From the NCBI GenBank assembly GCA_035711845.1, contig DASTBU010000069.1, positions 1 through 64,000 of the forward strand: DNA of 64,000 nucleotides, read 5' to 3'. The position numbers were made by a program, and so were the translations under genes. Position 1 is the first letter of the stretch, and each line of letters begins with the position of its first letter. The notes beneath the pieces are model-generated. The model was not told where the DNA came from and did not search any database. It saw only the letters and a list, made by a program, of their open reading frames with translations. The stretch is from DASTBU01 sp035711845 (lineage in GTDB: Bacteria; Acidobacteriota; Vicinamibacteria; Vicinamibacterales; 2-12-FULL-66-21). Shown here one piece after another: positions 51,651 through 59,310 of this stretch.

Positions 51651-51680
51651 TTGACATGTGACCGATTAGTCACATATAGT
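51651..51680 (+). promoter_or_regulatory. Promoter with palindromic operator in the spacer, leaderless start
   Basis: TTGACA (51651-51656), 18-bp spacer, TATAGT (51675-51680), then 7 nt to ATG 51688. The spacer is exactly the palindrome TGTGAC-CGATTA-GTCACA. A regulator bound there would exclude RNA polymerase, so autorepression by the ArsR-type product is a natural reading. Confidence 0.75.
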
Positions 51681-51687
51681 GGGCCCC

Positions 51688-52461
51688 ATGGACGCGGTGT
51701 TCAAGGCCCTTGCGGATTCCACCCGGCGGGGCCTGCTCGACGAACTGTTCAGGCAGGACGGCCAGACCCTGGGTGCGCTCGAGCGACGTCTGACGATGAC
51801 ACGATTCGGCGTCATGAAGCACCTGCGAGTGCTGGAGGAGGCGGGCCTCGTGGTCAGCCAACGGCGTGGCCGCGAGAAGCTGCACTTCCTGAACCCCGTG
51901 CCAATCCGCCTGATCCACGACCGGTGGATCGACAAGTACACCGAGCCTTGGGCCGCGATGCTCAGCGGGCTCAAAAAGGGACTCGAGGAGGGCTTCATGG
52001 AAAAGATTTTCGAGATCTACATCAAGACGACCCCCGAACGACTGTGGCACGCAATCACCGACCCGGAGATGCGGCGCAAGTACACGTTCGGGGTTGGCGT
52101 CTACTCCGACTGGAAACCGGGTTCGTCCTACACGGGACGAACCTCGGACATGACCGTCTCGCCCGGTATGCCGATCAGCGAGGGCGAAAACCTCGAAGTC
52201 GATCCGCCTCGGCGGCTGGTCCAGACCTTCAGGGCGCTCTGGAGTGATGATGTCAAACGCGAAGGAACCTCGAGGGTGACCTGGGAGATCCAGGCGGTCG
52301 GCGATTCGTGCTGCCTCAGGGTTATCCACGACCAGCTCCGCGAGGGGGCCAACGACGAGCTGTACGGTGGCTGGCCGATGGTGCTGTCCGGTCTGAAGAC
52401 CCTCCTCGAAACGGGAGAAACGCTGACGACGCCGGGATCGCTGATGTATCTGACACCTTAG
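51688..52461 (+). CDS. ArsR-type winged-helix regulator fused to an SRPBCC (AHSA1-like) domain
   Basis: This 257-aa protein has an N-terminal winged helix (~1-90: FKALADSTRRGLLDELF, TMTRFGVMKHLRVLEEAGLV, GREKLHFLNP) typical of ArsR/HTH_20 repressors. A Bet v1/AHSA1-like hydrophobic-pocket domain follows (~110-257: IYIKTTPERLWHAITDPEMRRKY, WEIQAVGDSCCLRVIHDQL). Fusion of the two usually occurs as separate neighbouring genes; here one polypeptide may sense a lipid-like ligand directly. No ribosome-binding site is present, fitting a leaderless mRNA. Confidence 0.88.
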   Translation: MDAVFKALADSTRRGLLDELFRQDGQTLGALERRLTMTRFGVMKHLRVLEEAGLVVSQRRGREKLHFLNPVPIRLIHDRWIDKYTEPWAAMLSGLKKGLEEGFMEKIFEIYIKTTPERLWHAITDPEMRRKYTFGVGVYSDWKPGSSYTGRTSDMTVSPGMPISEGENLEVDPPRRLVQTFRALWSDDVKREGTSRVTWEIQAVGDSCCLRVIHDQLREGANDELYGGWPMVLSGLKTLLETGETLTTPGSLMYLTP

Positions 52462-52480
52462 GGAGCCTGATGGTTCTGGC

Positions 52481-53173
52481 CTATCCGTGGCTGCGCCGCG
52501 CGGGAAACCGGCGGCGTATCCGGCCACGGATAGGGCGATCACCCTCGACCTGGCTGGCGAGCGCGTTCACCAGAGTGTCCGACAGCCAGTCCTGATAGCG
52601 GTCTGGCGTCCAGCCGCTCTCGAGCACCAGCATGCGATAGACGTCCCGGCTGGTGTACATCCAGAGGATCTGCCGCGCTTCATCGAATCCGAGGCCCTGC
52701 TTCTCTTTGGACTGGGCGAAGAGCAGCCGCACGCGCTCTTCCTGCATGTCGAGCCGGATCTTCTCGAACTCCTGCTCCAGCTTCCGGAGCGCCGGTGAGA
52801 ACGCGGTGGCGCCGCGCAGCAAGCCCAGCTCCGAGCGTTCGGCCTCATAAACGGCGCGCGCCACCTGCGGCGTCAGCGCAATCAGCTTGACGGGATCGGT
52901 CACGCCCCGCAACTTCGCCCGCGCGCTCTCGAAGCGCTCGCCAAACAGCGCCGCGGTCATCAGCGCCCGGAGAATGCCCTCCTTCGATCTGTAGACCGAA
53001 TACACGGTGGGCACGGAGACGCCCGCCTTCCGCGCGATCCTCGCAATCGTGACCGCGTCGATGCCATGCCGCACGAACAGCCCCTTGGCGGCGGTCAGAA
53101 TACGCGCCCTGGTGGCGTCGGCCGCCCGGCTCCGTACGCGTGACACATATCGTCTCCTGGATGTTTGCGCCAT
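52481..53173 (-). CDS. TetR-family regulator
   Basis: This 230-aa protein has the N-terminal TetR helix-turn-helix (RARILTAAKGLFVRHGIDAV, then TIARIARKAGVSVPTVYSVY). A long all-helical ligand domain includes VARAVYEAERSELGLLRGA and QILWMYTSRDVYRMLVLESGW. It is transcribed away from the DUF998 gene, with an AT-rich inverted repeat between them that may be its operator. Confidence 0.9.
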   Translation of the reverse strand: MAQTSRRRYVSRVRSRAADATRARILTAAKGLFVRHGIDAVTIARIARKAGVSVPTVYSVYRSKEGILRALMTAALFGERFESARAKLRGVTDPVKLIALTPQVARAVYEAERSELGLLRGATAFSPALRKLEQEFEKIRLDMQEERVRLLFAQSKEKQGLGFDEARQILWMYTSRDVYRMLVLESGWTPDRYQDWLSDTLVNALASQVEGDRPIRGRIRRRFPARRSHG

Positions 53174-53175
53174 AA

Positions 53176-53199
53176 TTGAATATAGTTTAATATATTTAA
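53176..53199. promoter_or_regulatory. Inverted-repeat operator and promoter between tetR-like and DUF998 genes
   Basis: TTGAATATA-N6-TATATTTAA, 7 of 9 positions matching, in an AT-rich island of otherwise GC-rich DNA. Read on the minus strand, TATATT (53179-53184) lies 5 nt from the tetR-like ATG (53173), so that mRNA could also be leaderless. Confidence 0.55.
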
Positions 53200-53260
53200 T
53201 TCATGATAATGCGGGGGCGCGCACGGCGTCCGGTGGACCCAAGCGAAACGCGAGGCTGAT

Positions 53261-53956
53261 ATGACCCACACTGTAACGTCTCGATCGTCGGTGGCCCTGA
53301 ACCCGACGGCGCCGGCGGCGCGGCTCGCCGCAACGGGCGTCTGCGCCGTTGCCCTGATCATTGTCGCCCTGCACGGCGTCAAACCGGAATTCGAACCGTC
53401 CTGGCGGTTCATCAGCGAATACGCCATCGGCCGGCATGGCTGGATCATGAAGCTTGCGTTCCTGATCTGGGCCGCGAGTTGCGCCGGACTGGCGCGGGCG
53501 GCGCACGACGTCGTGCGCACGCGATCCGGGAGAATCGGTGTGGCGGTCTTGCTGATGGTCGCCGCCGCTCTCGTAGCCGCCGGCCTGTTTCCGCAGGATC
53601 CCGTCACGGCAAGGGCCGGCGACACGACGACGGCCGGCGCCATCCACGCCGGGGCGTCGATGATCGGGATACCCGGTATTCCGCTCGCCGCAATGCTGAT
53701 CAGCTCGAGCCTCTGGAGGTCGAATTCCACCTGGGCGACTCACCGCCGTGCGCTCATGTGGTCAGCGCACGCGACGTGGATCAGCCTTGCGATGATGATT
53801 GTCTATCTCGGGTGGGCCGTGCCCCGCGCCGGCGGGTTCACCAACGAGGTCTGGGCCGGCTGGATGAACCGGCTGGTGGTCGCAAGCTACCTGGCCTGGC
53901 AACTAATCGTGGCGCGCCGCATCGCGGCGACCAAGGCGGCCGAGCGCGCGGGATAG
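53261..53956 (+). CDS. DUF998-family membrane protein
   Basis: This 231-aa protein has six hydrophobic helices. The family signature is PSWRFISEYAIGRHGWIMKLAF, with GLFPQDP later. DUF998 proteins have no established role. It is the probable target of the divergent TetR-type regulator. GAGG lies just before its ATG. Confidence 0.82.
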   Translation: MTHTVTSRSSVALNPTAPAARLAATGVCAVALIIVALHGVKPEFEPSWRFISEYAIGRHGWIMKLAFLIWAASCAGLARAAHDVVRTRSGRIGVAVLLMVAAALVAAGLFPQDPVTARAGDTTTAGAIHAGASMIGIPGIPLAAMLISSSLWRSNSTWATHRRALMWSAHATWISLAMMIVYLGWAVPRAGGFTNEVWAGWMNRLVVASYLAWQLIVARRIAATKAAERAG

Positions 53957-54112
53957 GTGCAATCGCGGCTGTTCGGCCATCGCGGCCGCGCCGGGCTAGT
54001 GGACCGTATCAGCGGAAAGTGAAGTGTCACCACTGGAATGCAGCGGCGGTTTCCGGGCCGTGACGACGGAGCGGCCCGCTTTAGAAATCGAGTAGACAGT
54101 CCACTAGTGCCA

Positions 54113-54931
54113 TCACTCGGATCCGAACCGACCCTCGATTTCGGCAGACGGAACACCGCGGCCGAGGTTCGTGAACGTGCCGCGCTGGGCAATCTCCCTG
54201 GCAGCCTCCAGGAAACCTGACCAGGCCGCGCGCGCCAGCGCGCCGCCGACGCTGATTCGCCGAACGCCCGCCTCGGCGAGCTGCGTCACCGTGGCAAAGC
54301 CACTGCTGACCAGAACGTTGAGGGAACGCGGGGCGACGGCCTGCACGATCGCCCTGATGTCGTTCATGTCGCGGATCCCCGGCGCGTATAGACACTCGGC
54401 GCCCGCCTCCGCGTACGCGGTGAGCCGGCCGATCGTCGCGCGGAGATCCGGACGGCCGGCGATGAAACCCTCGGAGCGGCCGGTGAGCAGCACGCCGGTT
54501 CCACTTCGATCGATCGCCTGTCGGGCGGCCTGGACACGCTCCACCGCGAGCGTGAAATCAAAGAGCGGGTTGGACGGATCGCCGGTGGAGTCCTCGATCG
54601 AAAGCCCCGCGATTCCCGTCATCACTGCCAGGGCGACGTTGGAGGCGACCTCTTCCGGCGCCACCGCAAAGCCGCCCTGGAAATCGGCGTTGACCGGGAC
54701 GTCCACGCTCGCAGCGACCGCCTGCAGGTGCCCCAGTACCTGCCCCAGCGGCACCTGTCCATCACGGCGGCCCACCGACCAGGCAAAGCCGGCGCTCGTC
54801 GTCGCAAGCGCCGGAAACCCAAGGCTGGCGAGCACGCGCGCGCTGCCGACGTCCCACGGATTCGGTATCACGAAGCAACCGGACGCATGGAGCTGGTGGA
54901 ACGTGCGGCAGCGATCGGCGATGTCACTCAT
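54113..54931 (-). CDS. Isocitrate lyase/PEP mutase-superfamily enzyme
   Basis: This 272-aa protein has an alpha/beta barrel with FVIPNPWDVGSARVLASLGF, VPVNADFQGGFA (acidic metal ligand), GLSIEDSTGD and the C-terminal VLVSSGFATV. These match the PEP mutase/ICL subgroup that includes oxaloacetate decarboxylases and methylisocitrate-lyase-like enzymes. The usual K-[KR]-CGH catalytic loop is not present, so the lyase reaction cannot be assigned. Its ATG overlaps the deaminase stop by 4 nt (ATGA), so the two are co-translated. Confidence 0.82.
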   Translation of the reverse strand: MSDIADRCRTFHQLHASGCFVIPNPWDVGSARVLASLGFPALATTSAGFAWSVGRRDGQVPLGQVLGHLQAVAASVDVPVNADFQGGFAVAPEEVASNVALAVMTGIAGLSIEDSTGDPSNPLFDFTLAVERVQAARQAIDRSGTGVLLTGRSEGFIAGRPDLRATIGRLTAYAEAGAECLYAPGIRDMNDIRAIVQAVAPRSLNVLVSSGFATVTQLAEAGVRRISVGGALARAAWSGFLEAAREIAQRGTFTNLGRGVPSAEIEGRFGSE

Positions 54932-55380
54932 GGTGTCCCGGGCACGCCGATGTCTTCGTTCCACAACTCAGGGGAGCCCTGAATGAAACGCGACATCAAA
55001 CGGATACATGTGGGGTCCTGGCGCACGTCAACGGCCACCCCACGGGACCGCAGGAGGTCCTCTTCGCCGAGAAACGTCTGGTTCTCGCCGATGACGACCC
55101 GTGGAATGCCGTAGAGAAGGATGGCGCCGCTGCACATCGGGCACGGCGACAGCGTCGTGTACAGCACCGACTCACGATACACCGCGGCCTGTTGACGGCC
55201 GGCGTTGTCGAGCGCGTCCATCTCGCCGTGCAGGATGGCGCTCCCGCGCTGGATACGCCGGTTGTGGCCGCGCCCGATGATCTGCCCGCGATGAACGAGC
55301 ACGGATCCGATCGGAATGCCACCCTCGCGCTCCCCCTGTGCAGCCTCTTCGATGGCCGCCTCCATGAATGCATCAGCCAC
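54928..55380 (-). CDS. Cytosine deaminase of the fungal (FCY1) type
   Basis: This 150-aa enzyme has zinc and catalytic residues H51 and E53 in ILHGEMDALDN and C80/C83 in TTLSPCPMCSGA. Beyond the generic CDA motifs, the strings LYTTLSPC, GAILLYGIPRVVIGEN and a C-terminal FIQGSPELWNEDIG closely parallel yeast cytosine deaminase, so hydrolysis of cytosine to uracil is the best guess. The start is GTG 55380, 8 nt after GGGGAGGG; the frame before it is repeat sequence. It pairs with the ICL-like gene (4-nt overlap). Confidence 0.85.
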   Translation of the reverse strand: MADAFMEAAIEEAAQGEREGGIPIGSVLVHRGQIIGRGHNRRIQRGSAILHGEMDALDNAGRQQAAVYRESVLYTTLSPCPMCSGAILLYGIPRVVIGENQTFLGEEDLLRSRGVAVDVRQDPTCIRLMSRFIQGSPELWNEDIGVPGTP

Positions 55381-55388
55381 GTCGTCGT

Positions 55389-55396
55389 CCCTCCCC
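55389..55396 (-). promoter_or_regulatory. Ribosome-binding site deciding the deaminase start
   Basis: GGGGAGGG on the minus strand ends 8 nt before GTG 55380. It is partly formed by the adjacent repeat array. Confidence 0.6.
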
Positions 55397-55434
55397 GAGC
55401 CCCGAGCCCCGAGCCCCGAGTCCCGAGCCCGGGC
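55394..55434. repeat. GGGGCTC-unit tandem array
   Basis: Five to six tandem copies of CGAGCCC(C), single arm, between the ABM-like gene and the deaminase. Confidence 0.8.
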
Positions 55435-55446
55435 CACGGATGTTTC

Positions 55447-55773
55447 TCAACGCCTATCGTCCGACGGCACGTCGGCGTCCGTGACCTCGTAATGCTGGAC
55501 GGTCGGCTCGAACTCGAGCAGGTAGTCGCCATCCTCGGGATAGTACTGGGCCTGCGAGATGTCCTCGCCGGCGAACGCACGAACGGCCTCGAGCGAGGGC
55601 CAGTAGCTCTGTGTCAGGAAATGCGCGCGGTCACCATCGAGGCGTCGAAACACCCGCACGCCCAGGTTTCCGGGCGTGGACCTGTAGTCGGGGATGGCTC
55701 GCTCGTGCAGGAACTTCCAGTACGCGTCGTAGTCCTCGGCGCGGGTTATGCCGTGCCAGATGCGGGCGATCAT
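55447..55773 (-). CDS. Antibiotic-biosynthesis-monooxygenase-like (ABM fold) protein
   Basis: This 108-aa ferredoxin-like barrel protein begins MIARIWHGITRAEDYDAYWK and has VRVFRRLDGDRAHFLTQSYWPSLEAVRAFAGED, the usual ABM pattern. Such small dimers include heme-degrading enzymes and quinol monooxygenases, but most are uncharacterised. It lies 66 nt upstream of the deaminase on the same strand. Confidence 0.8.
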   Translation of the reverse strand: MIARIWHGITRAEDYDAYWKFLHERAIPDYRSTPGNLGVRVFRRLDGDRAHFLTQSYWPSLEAVRAFAGEDISQAQYYPEDGDYLLEFEPTVQHYEVTDADVPSDDRR

Positions 55774-56133
55774 GATTGTCAGTGCGGGCTGTGCAGACGC
55801 TCCTCGCGTCAGGCTGTCGCCAACACCACCAATACCTGCGCGCCCGACGAATCGACATCCGCTGGCCGCGTGGATGATAGCATGCGGACCTCGGCTTAGC
55901 AGGATGGGGCCGGGGCGCGCCGGCGGGGTTGCACGAGCATCGACGCACTGGAAAACTCTCTACCTCCAACTGCCCAAGGGTCTCACGGTCGCCTCCTTGG
56001 AGGCTAATCTGGGAGACCGATTCGGGAGCCGGAATCGAGAGCTCGCTGAAAACGCGACCGCCGCGGATGGGGAGGAGTCCACCCGCGGCGGTGCTGCTCA
56101 GCCGGTTGGGAGTTTCCGGCTGCATCACGATGC
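55774..56133. other. 360-bp intergenic region with one perfect hairpin
   Basis: No gene is supported in this stretch upstream of the ABM-like gene and downstream of the adaptor gene. It contains the hairpin at 56057-56092; nothing else was seen. Confidence 0.5.
56057..56092. terminator. Perfect 10-bp GC hairpin downstream of the adaptor gene
   Basis: ACCGCCGCGG (56057-56066) pairs with CCGCGGCGGT (56083-56092), loop 16 nt. It lies 40-75 nt after the adaptor stop on the minus strand. No T-run follows, so it is a possible but atypical terminator. Confidence 0.4.
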
Positions 56134-57210
56134 TCAGAACCGACGCGGCGGCGGCGAGCTCATGAGCGGATTGGTCGAAGCTGGCTTCGAGGAGCTGTCG
56201 CCGGCTGGCGCAACCCGGATCGCCACTCTGGCGCCTGCCTCGATCTCACCCTCGACGATTTCGGTAAACGTGCCATCGCTGACGCCCGCCCTCACGCGAA
56301 CAGGGTGCAGACCGCCGTCGAACAACCACACTGTATGGACGTCTGCCGGCGCACTTTGGTTGGCGGCGCGCTCACCCTGCTGAGAACCGAGGGCCGCGAG
56401 CACATCGGTATTGGGCCTGAACCGCAGGGCCGCACTCGGAACGCGTAGCGCGTCATTGCGCCGGGCCGTTTCCACGCTGACGTTGGCGGTCATTCCGGGT
56501 CTCAGCTTCAGGTCCGGATTGGGCGCGGTGATGATTGTCGCGTACGTGACGACGTTCTGCTCGACGACAGGGTTCAAACGGACTTGACGGACGACGCCCT
56601 TGAAGACGTCACCGGGATAGGCGTCGACGGTGAACGTGACTGCCTGTCCATCCCGAATCTGCCCGAGATCGGACTCGTCCACGCTCGCCTTGACCTGCAT
56701 CTGGGCGAGGTCGGCAGCAATCTCGAACAGGGTGGGCGCAGACAGGCTCGCGGCCACGGTCTGGCCGACATCGACGTTCCTGGCAATCACGATCCCATCG
56801 ATGGGCGCCGCGATCACGGTCTTCTGCAGGCTGACCTCGGCCTGCGACAGCGAGGCCCGCGCCTGCGTCACCTGGGCGCGCTGGGCGCGCAGCTGTGCCT
56901 CCGCCGACTTGCGCGTCACTTCCGCCGTCTCGAGATCGCTCGCGGAAATCAGCTGCCGATCGGCCAGCTCGCGCGCTCGCCGCCCCTTGGCCTCGGCATC
57001 CGCCAGGGCAATCGTCAAACGCTCCTCGTCGGCCTGTGCGCGTGTCAACGCGGCGCCCGCCTGCTCGATCTCGGCCTGCACGAGCGACGGATCGAGACGC
57101 GCTACGACCTGTCCCTTCTTGACGATCGAATTGAAATCGGCGTACAGCGCCTGCACCGTGCCGGAAATCTGGGTGCCGACCTGGTTCGCCGGATCAGCGG
57201 TGATGGCGCT
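56134..57210 (-). pseudogene. RND-efflux periplasmic adaptor, 5'-truncated
   Basis: The adaptor (HlyD/MacA-type) part runs from ANQVGTQISGTVQALYADFNS through KKGQVVARLDPS, a coiled-coil hairpin (~AQADEERLTIALADAEAKG to LRAQRAQVTQARASLSQ), the lipoyl half-site IAAPIDGIVIARNVDVGQTV and beta-barrel strands (LRPGMTANVSVE). Normally ~40-60 residues including a membrane or signal segment precede VGTQISG. Here the open frame continues beyond 57210 only into sequence that, on the other strand, encodes a histidine kinase. The gene has thus lost its real 5' end at about 57200-57215. No RND pump or TolC gene is adjacent. Confidence 0.8.
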
Positions 57211-58084
57211 GCTGATCTTCAGGCCGGCGCACAAGCGCCTTCGAGCGCTCGAGCAGGCGGCCACCGCGCTCGGCGAGGGAAGAACCGACGTGCGCGCGGT
57301 GGAAACGGGCGGCGACGAGGTGACGTCGCTGGCTCGCGCCTTCAACCGGATGGCGGACGATTTGAGCGCGCGCGAAGCGGCGGTGCTGGCATCCGATCGC
57401 GCGCGCCGTCAGCTGCTCGCGGACGTGTCGCACGAGCTCATGACGCCCTTGACCGCAATCCGCGGTTACACGGAAACGCTCGGCATGCCCAACCTGCGGC
57501 TCGACGAGGCGACGCGCCTCCGGCACATGGCCATCATCGAAGAGGAGACGCAGAAACTGGAAGCGATCATCGGCGATCTCCTCGACCTGGCGCGACTCGA
57601 GGGTGGAGGCGACACGCTTGCGGTCGAGCCCGTTAGGATCGCCGAGCTGTTCGGCCGCATCACCGACAGGCACGGCCCATCGATTCGAGACCGGCGGATC
57701 GACGTGCGCATCTCGATCCAACCCGACGGGCTCGAGGTCCGGGGCGATCCACATCGCCTCGAGCAGGCCCTGCAGAATCTCGCCGCCAACGCCCTGAGGC
57801 ATACGCCCGATGCCGGCAGGTTGGAGCTGGACGCCAGACAGGTGCCAGGCGGCGTCAGGATTTCCGTCCAGGACAGCGGACCAGGCATTCCGCCCGAGCA
57901 CCTGGCGCGGGTCTTCGATCGCTTCTACAAGGTCGATACGGCGCGCGCGGCCGCGGAGGGTTCGTCAGGAAGCGGCCTCGGGCTGTCCATCGTCAAGGCC
58001 ATCGTCGATCGTCACGGCGGGACGGTGATCGCCTCGAACGCGGCTGGTGGCGGCGCCGTGTTCGAGATCACCCTGCCTGGCTGA
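57203..58084 (+). pseudogene. Sensor histidine kinase, 5'-truncated (HAMP, HisKA and ATPase kept)
   Basis: Its 293 codons from ATG 57203 begin in the last residues of a transmembrane helix (MALLIFRPAHKRLR). HAMP (~ALEQAATALGEG ... LARAFNRMADDL), the dimerisation domain with phospho-acceptor His in LLADVSHELMTPLTAIRG, and the ATPase domain with N (LQNLAANALRH), G1 (VQDSGPGIP), F (VFDRFYK) and G2 (GSGLGLSIVKAI) boxes follow. The periplasmic sensor and first helix are missing because the gene abuts the truncated adaptor head to head. It might still be translated as a soluble kinase. No response regulator lies adjacent. Confidence 0.8.
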
Positions 58085-58132
58085 GGCGTGCGGCCGCCCG
58101 CTGCCACCGACCCAGGCAGGACGTGATGGACA

Positions 58133-58999
58133 CTACCTGGCCTCGATTGCCGGTGAGCCTCCGCCTGTTGTGAGGCTCACGTTCAAGGTAACGGTCTCGC
58201 CCCGCCGCACCTCAATCGATCGCGTGTAGGTGCGGAATCCCTCCTTCCGCACCTCCAGACGGTGACTGCCCTCGGCGAGGTCGATGAAGAACCGGCTCTC
58301 ACCTTCCGGCCGGTCCCACTCCTCTCCGTCGACCAGCACGACCGCGTCGTCGGGCTGCACGCGGAGCGAGAGCGTGCCGGGATCCGACGGCTGGTCCCGG
58401 CCATACGAGCGAGAGGGCCGTCGCGGATCGTCGCGTTCGCGCGTGCGCTCGGCAGGCGTGCGCTCCGCAGGTGTGGGCCGGGGCTCGTTCGCTTCGCCGG
58501 TTGCGAGCGGCTCCATCACAATGGCAATCCTCAGCGTTGACCGGGGCCGGAACAGTACTTTCTGACGGACCGTACGATAGCCCTCGAGGTAGAGCATCAG
58601 CTCGTGTTCGCCCGCTTCCACGTGCAGGCGCTGCCAGTAGCCGTCGAAGTCGTCCACGATGCCGACGAAATAGCCGTCTACGAAGACCTGGGCATTGCGA
58701 GGGGTGACCTGGAGCCGCGCCGAACCGGCAATATCGTACACGGGGTACCGATAGCCGTACGGCGGATACGGATACTGTGCGTACAGTCCCCAGTAGTACG
58801 GGCTGTAGAAGCCTGGGTAGAAGTAGGGACGGTAATAGTAGTACGGACGGTAGTAGTAGCGGGGAGCGACGACCACCACCGGGCGGCCCGGCGTCCGGCG
58901 CACGGCCCGCCGCTGCGCTGCCGCCTCGTGAGGCCAGAAGGCGATGGCCGAGCTGACGGCCAGGATGGCCGCGCCAATGATCCGGATGTTCGGCGTCAC
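58133..58999 (-). CDS. Secreted PEGA-domain protein with a Tyr/Pro-rich linker
   Basis: This 288-aa protein starts at GTG 58999 behind GGGAGGT. The signal peptide is ~1-28 (IIGAAILAVSSAIAFWPHEAAAQ). Residues ~40-85 are a strikingly tyrosine/proline-rich tract (RYYYRPYYYYRPYFYPGFYS). Two PEGA-like beta domains follow: ~95-170 (ARLQVTPRNAQVFVDGYFVG) and ~215-280 (TLSLRVQPDDAVVLVDGEEW). They are linked by an Arg/Pro/Asp-rich stretch. PEGA domains occur in surface-layer-associated proteins; a cell-envelope role is inferred. Confidence 0.85.
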   Translation of the reverse strand: MTPNIRIIGAAILAVSSAIAFWPHEAAAQRRAVRRTPGRPVVVVAPRYYYRPYYYYRPYFYPGFYSPYYWGLYAQYPYPPYGYRYPVYDIAGSARLQVTPRNAQVFVDGYFVGIVDDFDGYWQRLHVEAGEHELMLYLEGYRTVRQKVLFRPRSTLRIAIVMEPLATGEANEPRPTPAERTPAERTRERDDPRRPSRSYGRDQPSDPGTLSLRVQPDDAVVLVDGEEWDRPEGESRFFIDLAEGSHRLEVRKEGFRTYTRSIEVRRGETVTLNVSLTTGGGSPAIEAR

Positions 59000-59005
59000 C
59001 GAAGG

Positions 59006-59012
59006 ACCTCCC
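59006..59012 (-). promoter_or_regulatory. Ribosome-binding site deciding the PEGA-protein start
   Basis: GGGAGGT on the minus strand lies 6 nt before GTG 58999; the frame stays open far upstream, so this site fixes the start. Confidence 0.7.
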
Positions 59013-59212
59013 AGTCGGGCAGGCGTACTCAATGCCTGAGCAATCGAGGTGCCACGGCTGCGCTCGGCGAGCCGGAATCCACGCGTACAACTCGCGCCGC
59101 GGGAGGCACTTCCAGACGGGTCGGGGTGCGCTTGCACCAGGCGAATCGCATCCGCTGGAATTCCGTCCACCGGGGGCCACACGTGTGTAACTCGACGAGG
59201 ACAGACCAGGGT

Positions 59213-59310
59213 ATCGCGCGATCGCGTGATCGAGCGATCGAGCGATCGCGTGATCGCGCGATCGACATCGCGTGATCTAGGCCATCGCGTGATCGAAGCG
59301 GTCGCGTGAC
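59213..59310. repeat. GATCGCG(TGATC)-unit array, right after the VWFA stop
   Basis: About twelve variants of the self-complementary unit CGCGATCG / TGATCGAG, ending at the VWFA gene stop (59311). A related array lies on the other side of that gene. Confidence 0.85.

Larger units (their letters stand above)
59000..59310. other. Intergenic region between PEGA and VWFA genes
   Basis: No gene is supported in this gap. It contains the PEGA ribosome-binding site (59006-59012) and, from 59213, a GATCGCG-unit array. Confidence 0.5.

Noticed and set aside
56057..56092. Rho-independent terminator with high confidence
   Set aside because: The 10-bp stem is perfect, but no T-run follows on the minus strand, so only a low-confidence call was kept.
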